From contig CALBNP010000022.1 in assembly GCA_937896505.1 (NCBI GenBank), forward strand, positions 1 to 21,750: a DNA stretch of 21,750 nucleotides, written 5' to 3'. Below, piece by piece: positions 21,573 to 21,750 of this stretch (the stretch's first letter is position 1; each line of letters starts with the position of its first letter). The position numbers and the translations under genes are program-made. The notes under the pieces are model-generated. The model was not told where the DNA came from, searched no databases, and worked only from the letters and a program-made list of their open reading frames with translations. The DNA comes from an uncultured Bacteroidales bacterium. GTDB lineage: Bacteria > Bacteroidota > Bacteroidia > Bacteroidales > F082.

Positions 21573-21750
21573 ATGACAATTCAAGAACTTGAAAGAACAG
21601 CCTCGCAGGTGCGCCGCGACATCATCCGCATGGTGCATGGTTGCCAATCAGGTCATCCGGGCGGTTCTTTGGGTGCCACCGATATTGTGACCGCCCTTTA
21701 TTTCGACCAAATGCAAATCGACCCTGCCAATTTCAGCATGGATGGAGTAG
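21573..21750 (+). CDS. Transketolase N-terminal subunit (5' part only)
   Basis: The frame from the ATG at 21573 stays open to the window edge, giving 59 residues. They contain MTIQELERTASQVRRDIIRM and the thiamine-diphosphate-enzyme motif SGHPGGSLGATDIV, typical of transketolases. The short N-terminus starting at TIQELE fits the split transketolases in which N- and C-terminal halves are separate genes, but the full-length form cannot be excluded. The enzyme transfers two-carbon units in the pentose phosphate pathway. The gene is cut by the window edge, not by a mutation. Confidence 0.88.
   Translation, partial: MTIQELERTASQVRRDIIRMVHGCQSGHPGGSLGATDIVTALYFDQMQIDPANFSMDGV

Overview
The window reads as a Bacteroidota (probably Bacteroidales) chromosome. 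The evidence is: start codons without Shine-Dalgarno sequences; several promoters of the Bacteroidetes primary-sigma type (TTTG, a spacer of about 18-22 bases, then TAnnTTTG); lipoproteins and small outer-membrane beta-barrels typical of the phylum; the speA/speB polyamine genes; and the start of a split transketolase. I cannot name genus or species from sequence alone.

Layout. (1) 1-5262, mostly housekeeping: the first codons of an unknown minus-strand gene, an agmatinase-family ureohydrolase (minus), a YycJ/WalJ-like metallo-beta-lactamase-fold hydrolase (plus), a coiled-coil lipoprotein (plus) and biosynthetic arginine decarboxylase speA (minus). Hairpins and a rho-independent terminator lie between the convergent lipoprotein and speA genes. 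(2) 5428-17667: a small XRE-like regulator followed by eleven co-directional, tightly packed genes that make the accessory heart of the window. They are an FHA protein, a membrane Ser/Thr kinase with a periplasmic tail, a soluble Ser/Thr kinase, a membrane-anchored PP2C phosphatase, an FHA-TM-InlB-repeat protein, an FHA-FHA-TM-trypsin-like protease, a WG-repeat secreted protein, an outer-membrane beta-barrel, a lipoprotein, a secreted four-repeat protein and an FHA-CD225 membrane protein. (3) 17819-20886: a BadF/BcrA-type N-acetylglucosamine-kinase-like ATPase and a large DUF349 protein, each followed by a terminator. (4) 20997-21750: a RelE/ParE-type toxin-antitoxin pair, then the start of the transketolase N-terminal subunit.

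The eleven-gene cassette looks like a complete phosphothreonine circuit: two writers (kinases), one eraser (PP2C) and four FHA proteins carrying five reader domains. Most of its integral membrane proteins put the phospho-signalling domain at the cytoplasmic N-terminus and something different after one membrane span (Sel1-like repeats, InlB repeats, a serine protease). The genes that follow supply secreted and outer-membrane parts. My inference is a trans-envelope signalling machine that couples cytoplasmic Thr phosphorylation to a periplasmic protease and envelope or surface proteins. I know of no described system with this exact set.

A second theme is a family of five 26-bp palindromes with constant 8-bp outer arms and changing, self-complementary 10-bp centres. 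They lie only in gaps between genes, at 180-205, 3243-3363 (three in tandem) and 17724-17749. No tRNA, rRNA, CRISPR array, insertion sequence or integrase was recognised. No gene-free stretch exceeds 300 bases.
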